A stretch of DNA of 13,139 nucleotides from the NCBI GenBank assembly GCA_014376915.1, contig JACMQP010000663.1:1-13139 (forward strand), written 5' to 3'. The position numbers and the translations under genes are program-made. Origin of the DNA: Ramlibacter sp. Its GTDB lineage: Bacteria > Pseudomonadota > Gammaproteobacteria > Burkholderiales > Burkholderiaceae. Under the pieces are notes generated by a model that searched no databases, had not been told where the DNA came from, and saw only the letters and a program-made list of their open reading frames with translations. This document shows, in pieces, positions 1 through 8,189 of this stretch (the first letter of the stretch is position 1; the number at the start of each line of letters is the position of its first letter).

Positions 1-1033
<1,033 letters not shown>

Positions 1034-1034
<1 letters not shown>

Positions 1035-1040
1035 GGGGAG
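1034..1040 (+). promoter_or_regulatory. Ribosome binding site for the DUF1631 gene
   Basis: A purine run GGGGGAG begins on the last base of the ettA stop codon and ends 8 nt before the ATG at 1049. It supports that start and makes co-translation from an ettA transcript likely. Confidence 0.6.
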
Positions 1041-1048
1041 ATTCCCGC

Positions 1049-3301
1049 ATGCCCGCCTCGCAGAACACGTCCTACCAGTCGTTGTACCGTTCCTGCATGA
1101 AGGAGGCGGCCAGCCGGGGCCACGCGCTCATGCAGCGGCTCGCCAGCCGCTGCGTCAAGTCGATGGCGCAGCGCGCCACCGGCATGCCCGACGCGCATGA
1201 GCGCAACCTGCTGACCGAGGCCGCACGCATCCTGATGAAGCACCAGGATGCGCTGTGCGAGGCCTATCCCCAGGCCCTGCTGGCCGAATTCGCGCAGGCC
1301 ATCGCCGGCGCCAACGCGCGGGCACCGGCCCTGAGCTTCGACTCGCTGGAGCTGATGGGCGACGACCAGTTGCAGGAAGGCGTGGAGCTGGTGCGCACTC
1401 AGCAGGCGGTGTCGCAGGCGGTGGAGTCGGAACTGGCCGAACTCAATGGCCTGGTCTGCGCCATCCAGGGCCTGCGCACGGTGCAGGCCGAGCGCAATCC
1501 GCTGCGGCCCGAAGTCTATGTGCGCGCGCTGCGCACGGTCACCATGCAAAGCCCGATTCCGCCAGCCGTGCGCACGCGCTGGATGCAGCACCTCGGCGAT
1601 GCGCTCGGACCGGAGCTGGCGCTGGTGTACCGCGAGCTGTCGCAGATGCTGCGCTCGCAGGGCGTGGTGCCGGCCGGCTACGTCGTCTCGCCTGCACGCG
1701 ACATCCTCGCCACCACGTCCGCTGGCAGCCTGAAGGCCGTGCAGCCCGCGCACCCGCAGGCCAGCACCCTGCTGAACCTGCGCGAGCTGCGCCGGCTGCT
1801 GTCCGGCCAGTTCGAGCACAGCGAGAATTCGTTCCATGCACAGTTCGCGCGCGAGTTTGAAAGCGCGGAACGCGACCTGCCGCCCGATTTCTCGCCAACG
1901 GTGCCGGCGGCGTTCGAGACGCTGCAGGAGATGAAACAGGTTGACCGGGTGATGACCGACCTGCAGCGCCGGTCCTCGACGCCGGCGCCGCCACCGGTCG
2001 GCATCGCGGCGGTGCGCGAGCGGATGCGGCGTGAGGCCGCCAGTCCCGGCCAGGCGCTGGGCCTGGAAGTGGTGGCGCTGATGGTCGACAACATCGCCAG
2101 CGACTCGCGGCTGCTTTCGCCGGTGCAGCAGACGGTGCGCGACCTTGAGCCCGCGCTGCTGCGGCTGGTGCTGGAAGACCCACGCTTTTTCAGCGACAAG
2201 GGCCATCCGGCGCGCCGCCTGCTGGAACAGATGACGCAGCGCAGCCTGGCCTGGTCGGCGGTGGACGCGCCGGGCTTCGACGCGTTCTTCGAGCCGCTGC
2301 AGCAGGCTGTCGATGCGCTGCTGGCGACCCGGGTGGCGGGCGGCGATCCGTTCGAGTTCGCGCTGACCACGCTGGAGGAAGCCTGGGGCGAGCAGAGCAG
2401 GCGTGAGCGCCGGCATCGCCAGAAGGCCGTGCAGGCCCTGCTGCATGCGGAACAGCGCAACCTGCTGGCCGGCAAGGTCAGCCGTCAGCTGCGTGCGCGC
2501 CCCGACGTGGCCTCGGCCGCGCGCGAGGTCGGCCGCTTCGTCACCGGTCCCTGGTCGCAGGTGATTGCCCAGGCGCGGCTGACCGACCCGGCCGGCGCGG
2601 CCGATCCTGGCGGCTACACCGCGCTGTTGTCGGACCTGCTGTGGAGCGCGCAGCCGCAGCTGGCCAGCGGCAATCCGCTGCGGCTGACCCGCATCGCCCC
2701 GCGACTGCTGGAGAAAGTGCGCGAGGGCCTGACCAGCATCGATTACCCGGCTTCGGAAGCCCAGCGGTTCGTCGACCTGCTGTTGGTGCTGCAGCAGCGC
2801 GCGCTGGCGCCAGCGACGCCGCACACGCCGATGACGCCGGAAGAACTGGAAAGCTGGTTCGCGCCTGCGAGCGACGACGTCCGCAGTCCCTGGCTGGCCC
2901 CGGGCGAGGCGCAGGAATCTGGCTTCATGGAAACGCACCAGTCTGCCGGCCCGCTACCGTTGTACCAGCCCACGCAGCCGGGCGGCGCGTCGCAGCTTGG
3001 CACCGACTGGCTGGAAGCCGTGCCCGCGCTGGGCGACGAGGCCCTGCAGCCGGGCGCCTGGGTGGAGATGCTGACCGAAGGCCGGTGGAACCGGCTGCAG
3101 CTGACCTGGGCCAGTCCGCACGGCACGCTCTTCATGTTCAGCGACGCCAGCGGCAAGACCCATTCCATGACCCGTCGCCTGCTCGACCAGCTGGTGGCGG
3201 TGCAGGGCCTGCGGCTGGTTTCCGACCAGGCCGTCGTGGACGGCGCGCTCGACGCGGTGGCCCAGGCCGCCGCCAGCAACAGCCCGGACCTGCGGCTCTA
3301 G
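1049..3301 (+). CDS. DUF1631 family protein
   Basis: A 750-residue soluble protein recognised as the DUF1631 family, whose biochemical role is unknown. The N-terminus carries a conserved-looking helical segment (YQSLYRSCMKEAASR, about residues 10-24). Most of the protein is predicted helical, rich in Leu, Ala, Glu and Arg, with no signal peptide and no membrane segment. The last part differs: residues about 666-735 contain Gly/Trp-rich beta-type sequence (GAWVEML, then HGTLFMFSDASGKTHSMTRR) that looks like a small beta-barrel module joined to the helical body. I suspect a PilZ-like fold but do not see the canonical c-di-GMP-binding RxxxR motif. The ATG at 1049 has a good ribosome site, and the gene sits 14 bp after ettA, so the two are probably co-transcribed. 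It ends 7 bp from a convergent gene with no clear terminator between. Confidence 0.85.
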   Translation: MPASQNTSYQSLYRSCMKEAASRGHALMQRLASRCVKSMAQRATGMPDAHERNLLTEAARILMKHQDALCEAYPQALLAEFAQAIAGANARAPALSFDSLELMGDDQLQEGVELVRTQQAVSQAVESELAELNGLVCAIQGLRTVQAERNPLRPEVYVRALRTVTMQSPIPPAVRTRWMQHLGDALGPELALVYRELSQMLRSQGVVPAGYVVSPARDILATTSAGSLKAVQPAHPQASTLLNLRELRRLLSGQFEHSENSFHAQFAREFESAERDLPPDFSPTVPAAFETLQEMKQVDRVMTDLQRRSSTPAPPPVGIAAVRERMRREAASPGQALGLEVVALMVDNIASDSRLLSPVQQTVRDLEPALLRLVLEDPRFFSDKGHPARRLLEQMTQRSLAWSAVDAPGFDAFFEPLQQAVDALLATRVAGGDPFEFALTTLEEAWGEQSRRERRHRQKAVQALLHAEQRNLLAGKVSRQLRARPDVASAAREVGRFVTGPWSQVIAQARLTDPAGAADPGGYTALLSDLLWSAQPQLASGNPLRLTRIAPRLLEKVREGLTSIDYPASEAQRFVDLLLVLQQRALAPATPHTPMTPEELESWFAPASDDVRSPWLAPGEAQESGFMETHQSAGPLPLYQPTQPGGASQLGTDWLEAVPALGDEALQPGAWVEMLTEGRWNRLQLTWASPHGTLFMFSDASGKTHSMTRRLLDQLVAVQGLRLVSDQAVVDGALDAVAQAAASNSPDLRL

Positions 3302-3308
3302 GCTCCGC

Positions 3309-4655
3309 TCAGGGGCGCTGCTCCAGCCGGTGGCGCACCAGCGCAATGTTGTTGCGCAACGCGTAGAGCTCGTCGGCGTACGACAGGGGCACACTCACCT
3401 TGCCGACGCGCTGGTCCAGCTGGTCGAGTTCCTGTGCGATGTGCGCCGGGTCCTCGTGCCGCAGCTGAATCCGGTTCTCGATCTCGCGCAGCTGGCCATA
3501 CCAGCGGAACACCCGGGAACGGATGCGGAACTCGTACAGCGGCGGCACGATGCGCGATAGCGGCAGCAGGATGGCGATGATGATGCCCAGCACCAGCCAC
3601 ATCCGCTCCACCAAATTGGCCAGCCAGAACGGCAGGTAACGCTGCAGGAACGGCGCGCCGCTTCTGATGGCGCGCTCGGCTTCGTGCGAGACCGGGTACT
3701 CGCTGTGCTCGGTGGTGGGGAAGGCGCCGGCGCCGTTGAACCAGCCGGGCGGGCCATGGAACTCGCGCGCCGCCTGCACGAACAGCTGCAGTAGCGCCGG
3801 GTGGGTGCTTTCTCGCGCGAGCAGGGCGGTGGTGGTCGCGACCAGCCGCACGTTCTGCGGCGGCACGTCGCGCGCCAGGTCGACCACGCCGCGGGGCAGC
3901 AGCACCGGCGTGAGGAACGGGAAGCGGCGCGAATAGGCTTCGCTCTGGCTGAAGTCCATCAGCTGCACGCCGGGCGTCTGCAGCAGCATCTGCACCATCA
4001 GCGACTGCGGCGCCGAGGCGAACACCAGCGCGTCGAGTTCGCCGGCCAGGAAAGCCACCGTGGCCGGCGTCTGCTCCAGCCGCGTCAGCCGCAGCGCCTG
4101 CGGATCGATCTTGTTGGCCTCGAACAGCTTGTCCATCAGCGCCGGCACGCCGCTGCCGGCGGTGCCGACGTTCAGCCGCAAGCCGGCGAGCTGCGGCAGA
4201 GCGCTCAGGGTGCCCGAAGGTTCGACCTTCTTCGCCGCGTCTTCGCGATAGAACAGCCAGATCGGCTCGACGAACAGGCTGCCAAGCGATTCAAGGCCGG
4301 CCGTGTCCGCGTCGCCGTCAGGCTGTGCGCCGCTGCCGCCCTGGACGAACCCGAGGTCGGCCTTGCCCTCGCGCAGCAGCTGCAGGTTGGCGGACGAGCC
4401 TTCGCTGGGCAGCAGCGTCACCTCGATGCCATTGGCCGCCAGCGCCTTGCGGTAGCGCTTGCCGAACTCGTCATAGGCGCTTTGCGCCGGGCCGGTCGCC
4501 AGCGTCACCTGTTTTGGTGGCGTGGGATCCAGCCACACGTACGCCAGCACCAGCAGGGCGATCGCCAGCAGCGCGAACGGGCCCGCCGACAGCAGCAGGT
4601 CGCGGATGGACACCAGGGTGTAGCGGATCGTCCGGGGCATCGCCTGCCGCGTCAT
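3309..4655 (-). CDS. TAXI-family TRAP-type solute-binding protein, membrane-anchored
   Basis: A 448-residue protein. A hydrophobic segment near residues 22-43 (FALLAIALLVLAYVW) anchors the N-terminus. It is followed by a periplasmic TAXI-type ligand-binding domain (about 50-330) beginning with TLATGPAQSAYDEFGKRY and containing the LPSEGSSANLQLLREGKADLGFVQ stretch split here as motif LREGKADLGFVQ. A second membrane segment lies at about 353-373 (WLVLGIIIAILLPL), followed by a cytoplasmic, charged, probably coiled-coil tail (about 380-448). TAXI proteins normally deliver ligands to a fused TRAP permease; none is encoded in the window, and this double-anchored form may work as a sensor or with a distant partner. 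The start ATG overlaps the stop of the upstream peptidase gene (ATGA), implying translational coupling. The longer open frame up to 5456 is noncoding shadow of the peptidase gene. The ligand cannot be told from sequence. Confidence 0.88.
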   Translation of the reverse strand: MTRQAMPRTIRYTLVSIRDLLLSAGPFALLAIALLVLAYVWLDPTPPKQVTLATGPAQSAYDEFGKRYRKALAANGIEVTLLPSEGSSANLQLLREGKADLGFVQGGSGAQPDGDADTAGLESLGSLFVEPIWLFYREDAAKKVEPSGTLSALPQLAGLRLNVGTAGSGVPALMDKLFEANKIDPQALRLTRLEQTPATVAFLAGELDALVFASAPQSLMVQMLLQTPGVQLMDFSQSEAYSRRFPFLTPVLLPRGVVDLARDVPPQNVRLVATTTALLARESTHPALLQLFVQAAREFHGPPGWFNGAGAFPTTEHSEYPVSHEAERAIRSGAPFLQRYLPFWLANLVERMWLVLGIIIAILLPLSRIVPPLYEFRIRSRVFRWYGQLREIENRIQLRHEDPAHIAQELDQLDQRVGKVSVPLSYADELYALRNNIALVRHRLEQRP

Positions 4656-5647
4656 GGCCGGCCCAGATCGGCGATCGCCGGCAGGTGCAGGCCCGCGACC
4701 GTAATCCCCTGCGCCGCCCGTACGGCGCGTGTCACGGCGCGCGCCGTCGCTTCGGCCGCCATGGTGCCCAGCGTCATCATGCCGAGCGTCTTGCCGCAGG
4801 CGCCCGTGCCGAGCGCGAACAACGTGTCGCCGTCCGACATGGTGTGAACCGGGTTGATGCTGCGGGCCAGGCCGTCGTGGCCCATCTGGGCCAACCGCGT
4901 GGCCTGGATCTTGGTGATGACGGCGTCGGTCGCGATCACACCGATGGTGGTGTTGGTGCCGGCCAGCACGGGCCTCGGCGCCTCGCCGGCCAGCAGCGCG
5001 CGCCGGCTGTCCAGCAAGCGCAGGCCGTCGGCAGTCCGGGCACCGGCGATCGGCAGCGCGGTGTCGGGGTCGATCACGTCGCCCAGGGCATTGCATGCGA
5101 TCAGCGCGGCGACCGTCACGCCGTCCACGGTCACCGACGCGCTGCCGATGCCGCCCTTCATGGCCCGGGCGATGCCGAAGATCTTGCCGACTGCGGCGCC
5201 GGCGCCGGCGCCGACGTTGCCCTCCGCCGGTGGATTGCGCGACGCCGCCTGGCAGGCGCGATAGCCGGCCTGCGCGTCGGGCCGCACCGCCGAGTCGCCC
5301 AGCAGCAGGTCGAACAGCACCGCCGCCGGAACGATCGGCAAGCGGGCCGGCCCCACCGGCATGCCGACGCCCTGTTCTTCCAGCCACCGCACCACGCCGG
5401 TCGCCGCTTCCAGGCCCCAGGCGCTGCCGCCGGCCAGCACGATCGCGTGCACGCAATCCACCAGGTTGGTCGGCGCCAGCAAGTCGGTCTCGCGGGTGCC
5501 GGGCGCGGCGCCGCGCACGTCGACGCCGCCGACGGCGCCCGCGCGCGCGATCACCACCGTGCAGCCTGTCGGGCGACGCGGGTCGGTGAAATGGCCGATC
5601 TCCAACCCGGCGACGGCAGCGATGGAATTTGAAAGTTGCTGGGTCAT
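4652..5647 (-). CDS. P1 family peptidase (S58 DmpA/NylC-like Ntn hydrolase)
   Basis: A 331-residue protein of the P1/S58 family, N-terminal-nucleophile amidohydrolases that activate by self-cleavage. Family motifs are present in order: GCTVVIA near residue 30, DVRGAAPGTRETDLL, the LAGGSAWGLEAATGV stretch, the glycine-rich GNVGAGAGAAVGK, and AGTNTTIGVIATDA. In NylC the chain is cut between Asn and Thr and the Thr becomes the nucleophile; the matching pair here is N232/T233, so self-processing into about 25 kDa and 10 kDa parts is expected. No signal peptide is seen, suggesting a cytoplasmic enzyme. Natural substrates of this branch (aminopeptidase, beta-peptide or amide) cannot be assigned. 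I chose the ATG at 5647 because homology starts right after it; the 28 codons further upstream are Pro/Arg-rich and unconvincing. No Shine-Dalgarno sequence precedes it. It is first in a two-gene unit with the TAXI protein. Confidence 0.9.
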   Translation of the reverse strand: MTQQLSNSIAAVAGLEIGHFTDPRRPTGCTVVIARAGAVGGVDVRGAAPGTRETDLLAPTNLVDCVHAIVLAGGSAWGLEAATGVVRWLEEQGVGMPVGPARLPIVPAAVLFDLLLGDSAVRPDAQAGYRACQAASRNPPAEGNVGAGAGAAVGKIFGIARAMKGGIGSASVTVDGVTVAALIACNALGDVIDPDTALPIAGARTADGLRLLDSRRALLAGEAPRPVLAGTNTTIGVIATDAVITKIQATRLAQMGHDGLARSINPVHTMSDGDTLFALGTGACGKTLGMMTLGTMAAEATARAVTRAVRAAQGITVAGLHLPAIADLGRP

Positions 5648-5811
5648 TGGCGACCGATTATCAGGGTCAGCCGGTCCCGGGGCAGGAGATTTCCTACAGC
5701 GCCTGCCGCCAGTTTGCCGACAGCCAGACATGGCTGTGCTACCTACAGTCGATGCATCGTCAGCGCCGCTGGCGAATTTTTTTCCAACAAACCCCCGAAA
5801 GAGGAACCAGC
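5648..5811. promoter_or_regulatory. Divergent intergenic region (peptidase / DUF883)
   Basis: This 164-bp gap separates two divergent starts and must hold both promoters. Besides the minus-strand GATAAT it contains, for the plus strand, TACAGT (5744-5749, 4 of 6 to the -10 consensus), a perfect 10-bp palindrome CGATGCATCG (5750-5759) that could be an operator, a short hairpin CGCC-GCT-GGCG (5764-5774) followed by seven T (5777-5783), and the ribosome site GAGGA (5801-5805) for the DUF883 gene. None is proven. Confidence 0.4.
5657..5662 (-). promoter_or_regulatory. Candidate -10 element for the peptidase/TAXI unit
   Basis: Read on the minus strand this is GATAAT, 5 of 6 matches to the sigma70 -10 consensus. 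It ends 9 nt before the peptidase ATG, so transcription would start only a few bases from the ATG, which suits the lack of a ribosome site (leaderless mRNA). A -35 at the right distance (5680-5685, CTGCCC on the minus strand) is poor. Found by eye. Confidence 0.35.
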
Positions 5812-6096
5812 ATGAACAGCGAAACCATGGACTCCGCCAGCATGACCAGCGGCAGCACGGGCACCGGGCTGAACGGCACCGGCGCCAACGCCAACGTCGT
5901 CAGCCGCGTTGCCCAGAAGGCCCATGAAGCGGTCGACAAGCTGGAGCAGAGCGTCAATTCGGGCAGCGAGAAGGTCACCGGCTGGCAGGAAGAGTACGGC
6001 GGCATGGCCCGCGAACAGATCAAGGCCAACCCGCTGACGGCCATTGGCATCGCCTTCGCCGCCGGCATTCTGTTCAACCGCATTCTCGGCCGCTGA
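5812..6096 (+). CDS. DUF883 family (ElaB/YqjD-like) small membrane protein
   Basis: A 94-residue protein with a Ser/Thr/Gly/Asn-rich, probably disordered start (1-28), an amphipathic helical middle with alternating charges (about 29-70, QKAHEAVDKLEQSV), and a C-terminal hydrophobic segment (about 74-91, NPLTAIGIAFAAGILF) ending in basic residues. This is the layout of DUF883 proteins such as YqjD and ElaB of E. coli, C-tail-anchored inner-membrane proteins that bind ribosomes and are induced in stationary phase through RpoS; whether this one does is inference. The ATG at 5812 has GAGGA six bases upstream. A second in-frame ATG at 5827 lacks such a site. The EamA gene begins 37 bp downstream on the same strand. 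Confidence 0.85.
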   Translation: MNSETMDSASMTSGSTGTGLNGTGANANVVSRVAQKAHEAVDKLEQSVNSGSEKVTGWQEEYGGMAREQIKANPLTAIGIAFAAGILFNRILGR

Positions 6097-6133
6097 GCGT
6101 CCGGCGCCTCGGTCTCGCCGTTAACATGACGGC

Positions 6134-7201
6134 ATGACCAACCCGCCAGAACGCAAGCTGCCGCGCGGGGTCGCCGCCGCGCTGCTGGCTGCCTTGCTGT
6201 TCGGCGCATCGGCGCCCGCCGCGAAAGTCCTGCTCGCCGCGACCAGTCCCTGGCTGCTCGCGGCGTTGCTGTATTTGGGCTCAGGCCTCGGCCTGGCTGG
6301 GTGGCGGCTCCTGCGCGGCGCCGCGCCAGTGCGGCTGGCCCCGGGCGAATGGCGCTGGCTGGCCGGTGCTGTGCTGGCCGGCGGCGTCGCCGGCCCGGTG
6401 CTGCTGTTGGTGGGGCTGAACGGCCTGTCGGCGTCCACCGCATCGCTGCTGCTCAACGCCGAGGGCGTGTTCACTGCGCTGCTGGCCTGGACCGTGTTTC
6501 GCGAAAACGTGGATCGCCGGGTCGCGCTCGGTATGGCCGCGATCGTCGCCGGCGGGCTGGTGCTGGCCTGGCCGGGCAAGGTGGGTGCGGTCGCTTTGTT
6601 GCCCGCGCTCTTCGTCGCAGGCGCCTGCGCGGCCTGGGCGCTGGACAACAACCTCACGCGAAAGGTCTCGCTCAACGACGCGTCGTGGATCGCCATGGTC
6701 AAGGGCCTTGCCGCCGGCGCGACCAACCTGGTGCTGGCGCTGGCGCTCGGCGCCCACTGGCCGGCGTGGCCGGTGGTCGGCGCGGCGGCGCTGGTCGGAT
6801 TCGCCAGCTACGGCGCCAGCCTGGTGTTGTTCGTGGTGGCGCTGCGCGAGCTCGGCACCGGCCGGACCGGCGCGTACTTCTCGGTCGCGCCATTCTTCGG
6901 CGCGCTGCTGGCGATCGCCTTTCTCGGCGACGCCGTCACACCGCAGTTGCTGGCGGCCGGCGTGCTGATGGCGATCGGCGTCGCGCTGCATCTGAGCGAG
7001 CGACACCAGCATCCGCATCGGCATGAGCCGACGGAGCACAGCCACGCGCATGTGCACGGCGGCGAAGAGCACCACGACCACGTTCACGCGGAGCCGGTGC
7101 CGCCTGGCACCCGCCACACGCACTGGCACGACCATTCACCCCTGGCGCACAGCCATCCGCACTTTCCGGATGCCCACCACCGGCACGGGCACGAAGCTTA
7201 G
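6134..7201 (+). CDS. EamA-family (DMT) transporter with histidine-rich C-terminus
   Basis: A 355-residue inner-membrane protein of the drug/metabolite transporter superfamily. Two EamA repeats of about five helices each span residues about 10-140 and 150-284, with short loops; it opens directly into the first helix (GVAAALLAALLFGASAP). The last 70 residues (286-355) are outside the membrane and contain 24 histidines, mostly in HxH patterns with Asp and Glu, a likely Zn/Ni/Co/Cu-binding tail. Most EamA members move amino acids, purines or other small metabolites; the tail suggests metal transport or metal-dependent control, but the substrate is not readable. The ribosome site before 6134 is weak; an ATG at 6126 is out of frame. 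The stop codon overlaps that of the convergent phosphodiesterase gene by TTAG at 7198-7201. Confidence 0.88.
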   Translation: MTNPPERKLPRGVAAALLAALLFGASAPAAKVLLAATSPWLLAALLYLGSGLGLAGWRLLRGAAPVRLAPGEWRWLAGAVLAGGVAGPVLLLVGLNGLSASTASLLLNAEGVFTALLAWTVFRENVDRRVALGMAAIVAGGLVLAWPGKVGAVALLPALFVAGACAAWALDNNLTRKVSLNDASWIAMVKGLAAGATNLVLALALGAHWPAWPVVGAAALVGFASYGASLVLFVVALRELGTGRTGAYFSVAPFFGALLAIAFLGDAVTPQLLAAGVLMAIGVALHLSERHQHPHRHEPTEHSHAHVHGGEEHHDHVHAEPVPPGTRHTHWHDHSPLAHSHPHFPDAHHRHGHEA

Positions 7202-8169
7202 CTTCCCGTCTGCAACGGTTTCGGCAACGCCAGTCCGCGCTGGCGCAGCGCCTCGCGCAGGCGATCGGGGTAGTCGGTGATGAGGCCGTCCACGCCCCAG
7301 CCCAGCATCCGGTCGAAGTCGGCCGGGCTGTTGATGGTCCAGGGAACGACCTTCAGGCCGAGAGCCTGCGCCTGCCTGACCAGCGCCTCGGTCACCGCGC
7401 CGCCGTTGGGCGACCATACCGAGCCGCCGGCTGCTTTCACCAGCCGAGGCACGTTGCCGTGGTCGGCCAGCTTGAAGCCGGCGGTCCAGGCGCCGTCGCG
7501 CACGTTGTCGGTGTTGGCGGTCTGGATCGTGAGGTAGACCGTCGGGATCGAAGGCGCGAGTTCCTGCACCAGTTGCAGCGTGCGCCAGTCGAAGCTCTGG
7601 ATCGTGACGCGCGCCGTCATTTCCGCCGCGCGCACCACCTGCAGCAGCGCGCGCGTCATCGCTTCCGGACTCACCGTGTCGTCGGGCCGGGTCGGGTCGA
7701 TCTTGGTCTCGATGTTGAAGCGCACCTCGTTTGCGCCCAGGGCCTTGACCCGCTCGAACAGCGCAGCCAGTGTCGGCATGCGGATACCGTCGCGCGCCTG
7801 CTGGGCGGCGAAGGTGCTGGCGTACGGGGTGCCGGGCTGGATGCGACCGAGCTGGTAGGTTTGCAGTTGCGCCAGCGTCAGCGAATGGATCAGGGGTCCC
7901 TTGCCGGCCGCCAGCCACTGGCCCGCGGCGTCACGCACGATCAGCGGGTTGAGGGAGGGATCGTGCGAAATCACCACCACACCGTCGGCCGTCACGCCGA
8001 CGTCGAGCTCCAGTGTGTCAACGCCCAGCGCGAGCGCGTTTTCGAACGCCGGCAGCGTGTTCTCAGGCTCCAGGCCGCGGCCGCCGCGGTGCGCCTGCAG
8101 GTCGAACGCAGAGGCCGAAAACGCCAGCAGCAGCGGCAGAACGCAGAGGAAACGGGGCGGGCTTGTCAT
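7198..8169 (-). CDS. Glycerophosphodiester phosphodiesterase, periplasmic
   Basis: A 323-residue GDPD-family enzyme that splits glycerophosphodiesters (for example glycerophosphocholine) into glycerol-3-phosphate and an alcohol. A signal peptide is visible: R6, hydrophobic core 7-17, and a likely cut after A21 (A19-S20-A21), so the enzyme acts in the periplasm. The family signature HR(x)nExD(x)nHD is intact: H27-R28 in AHRGG, E54 and D56 in LELDV, H69-D70 in ISHDP. Later conserved parts include NIETKID, TIQSFDWRTL and the closing WGVDGLITDYP of the TIM barrel. I chose the ATG at 8169 since the signal peptide follows at once; the 33 codons upstream overlap the divergent gene and are Arg/Trp-rich junk. 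No Shine-Dalgarno sequence is obvious. No glpT or ugp transporter gene accompanies it here. Confidence 0.92.
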   Translation of the reverse strand: MTSPPRFLCVLPLLLAFSASAFDLQAHRGGRGLEPENTLPAFENALALGVDTLELDVGVTADGVVVISHDPSLNPLIVRDAAGQWLAAGKGPLIHSLTLAQLQTYQLGRIQPGTPYASTFAAQQARDGIRMPTLAALFERVKALGANEVRFNIETKIDPTRPDDTVSPEAMTRALLQVVRAAEMTARVTIQSFDWRTLQLVQELAPSIPTVYLTIQTANTDNVRDGAWTAGFKLADHGNVPRLVKAAGGSVWSPNGGAVTEALVRQAQALGLKVVPWTINSPADFDRMLGWGVDGLITDYPDRLREALRQRGLALPKPLQTGS

Positions 8170-8189
8170 GGGGCTGTATTCTGGGGGCC

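Noticed and set aside
3302..3308. Bidirectional terminator between DUF1631 and the TAXI gene
   Set aside because: Only 7 bp separate the stop codons and no stem with a T run is visible there.
5195..5212. Three tandem GGCGCC repeats
   Set aside because: They encode the Gly-Ala loop conserved in P1 peptidases, so protein sequence explains them.
4656..5456. N-terminal extension of the TAXI protein
   Set aside because: The extra 267 codons are an Arg/Gly-rich shadow of the peptidase gene; the anchor helix and ATGA overlap fit the start at 4655.
7198..7201. Overlapping convergent stop codons (TTAG) as a special signal
   Set aside because: Short tail-to-tail overlaps are common in compact genomes and nothing else marks the site.
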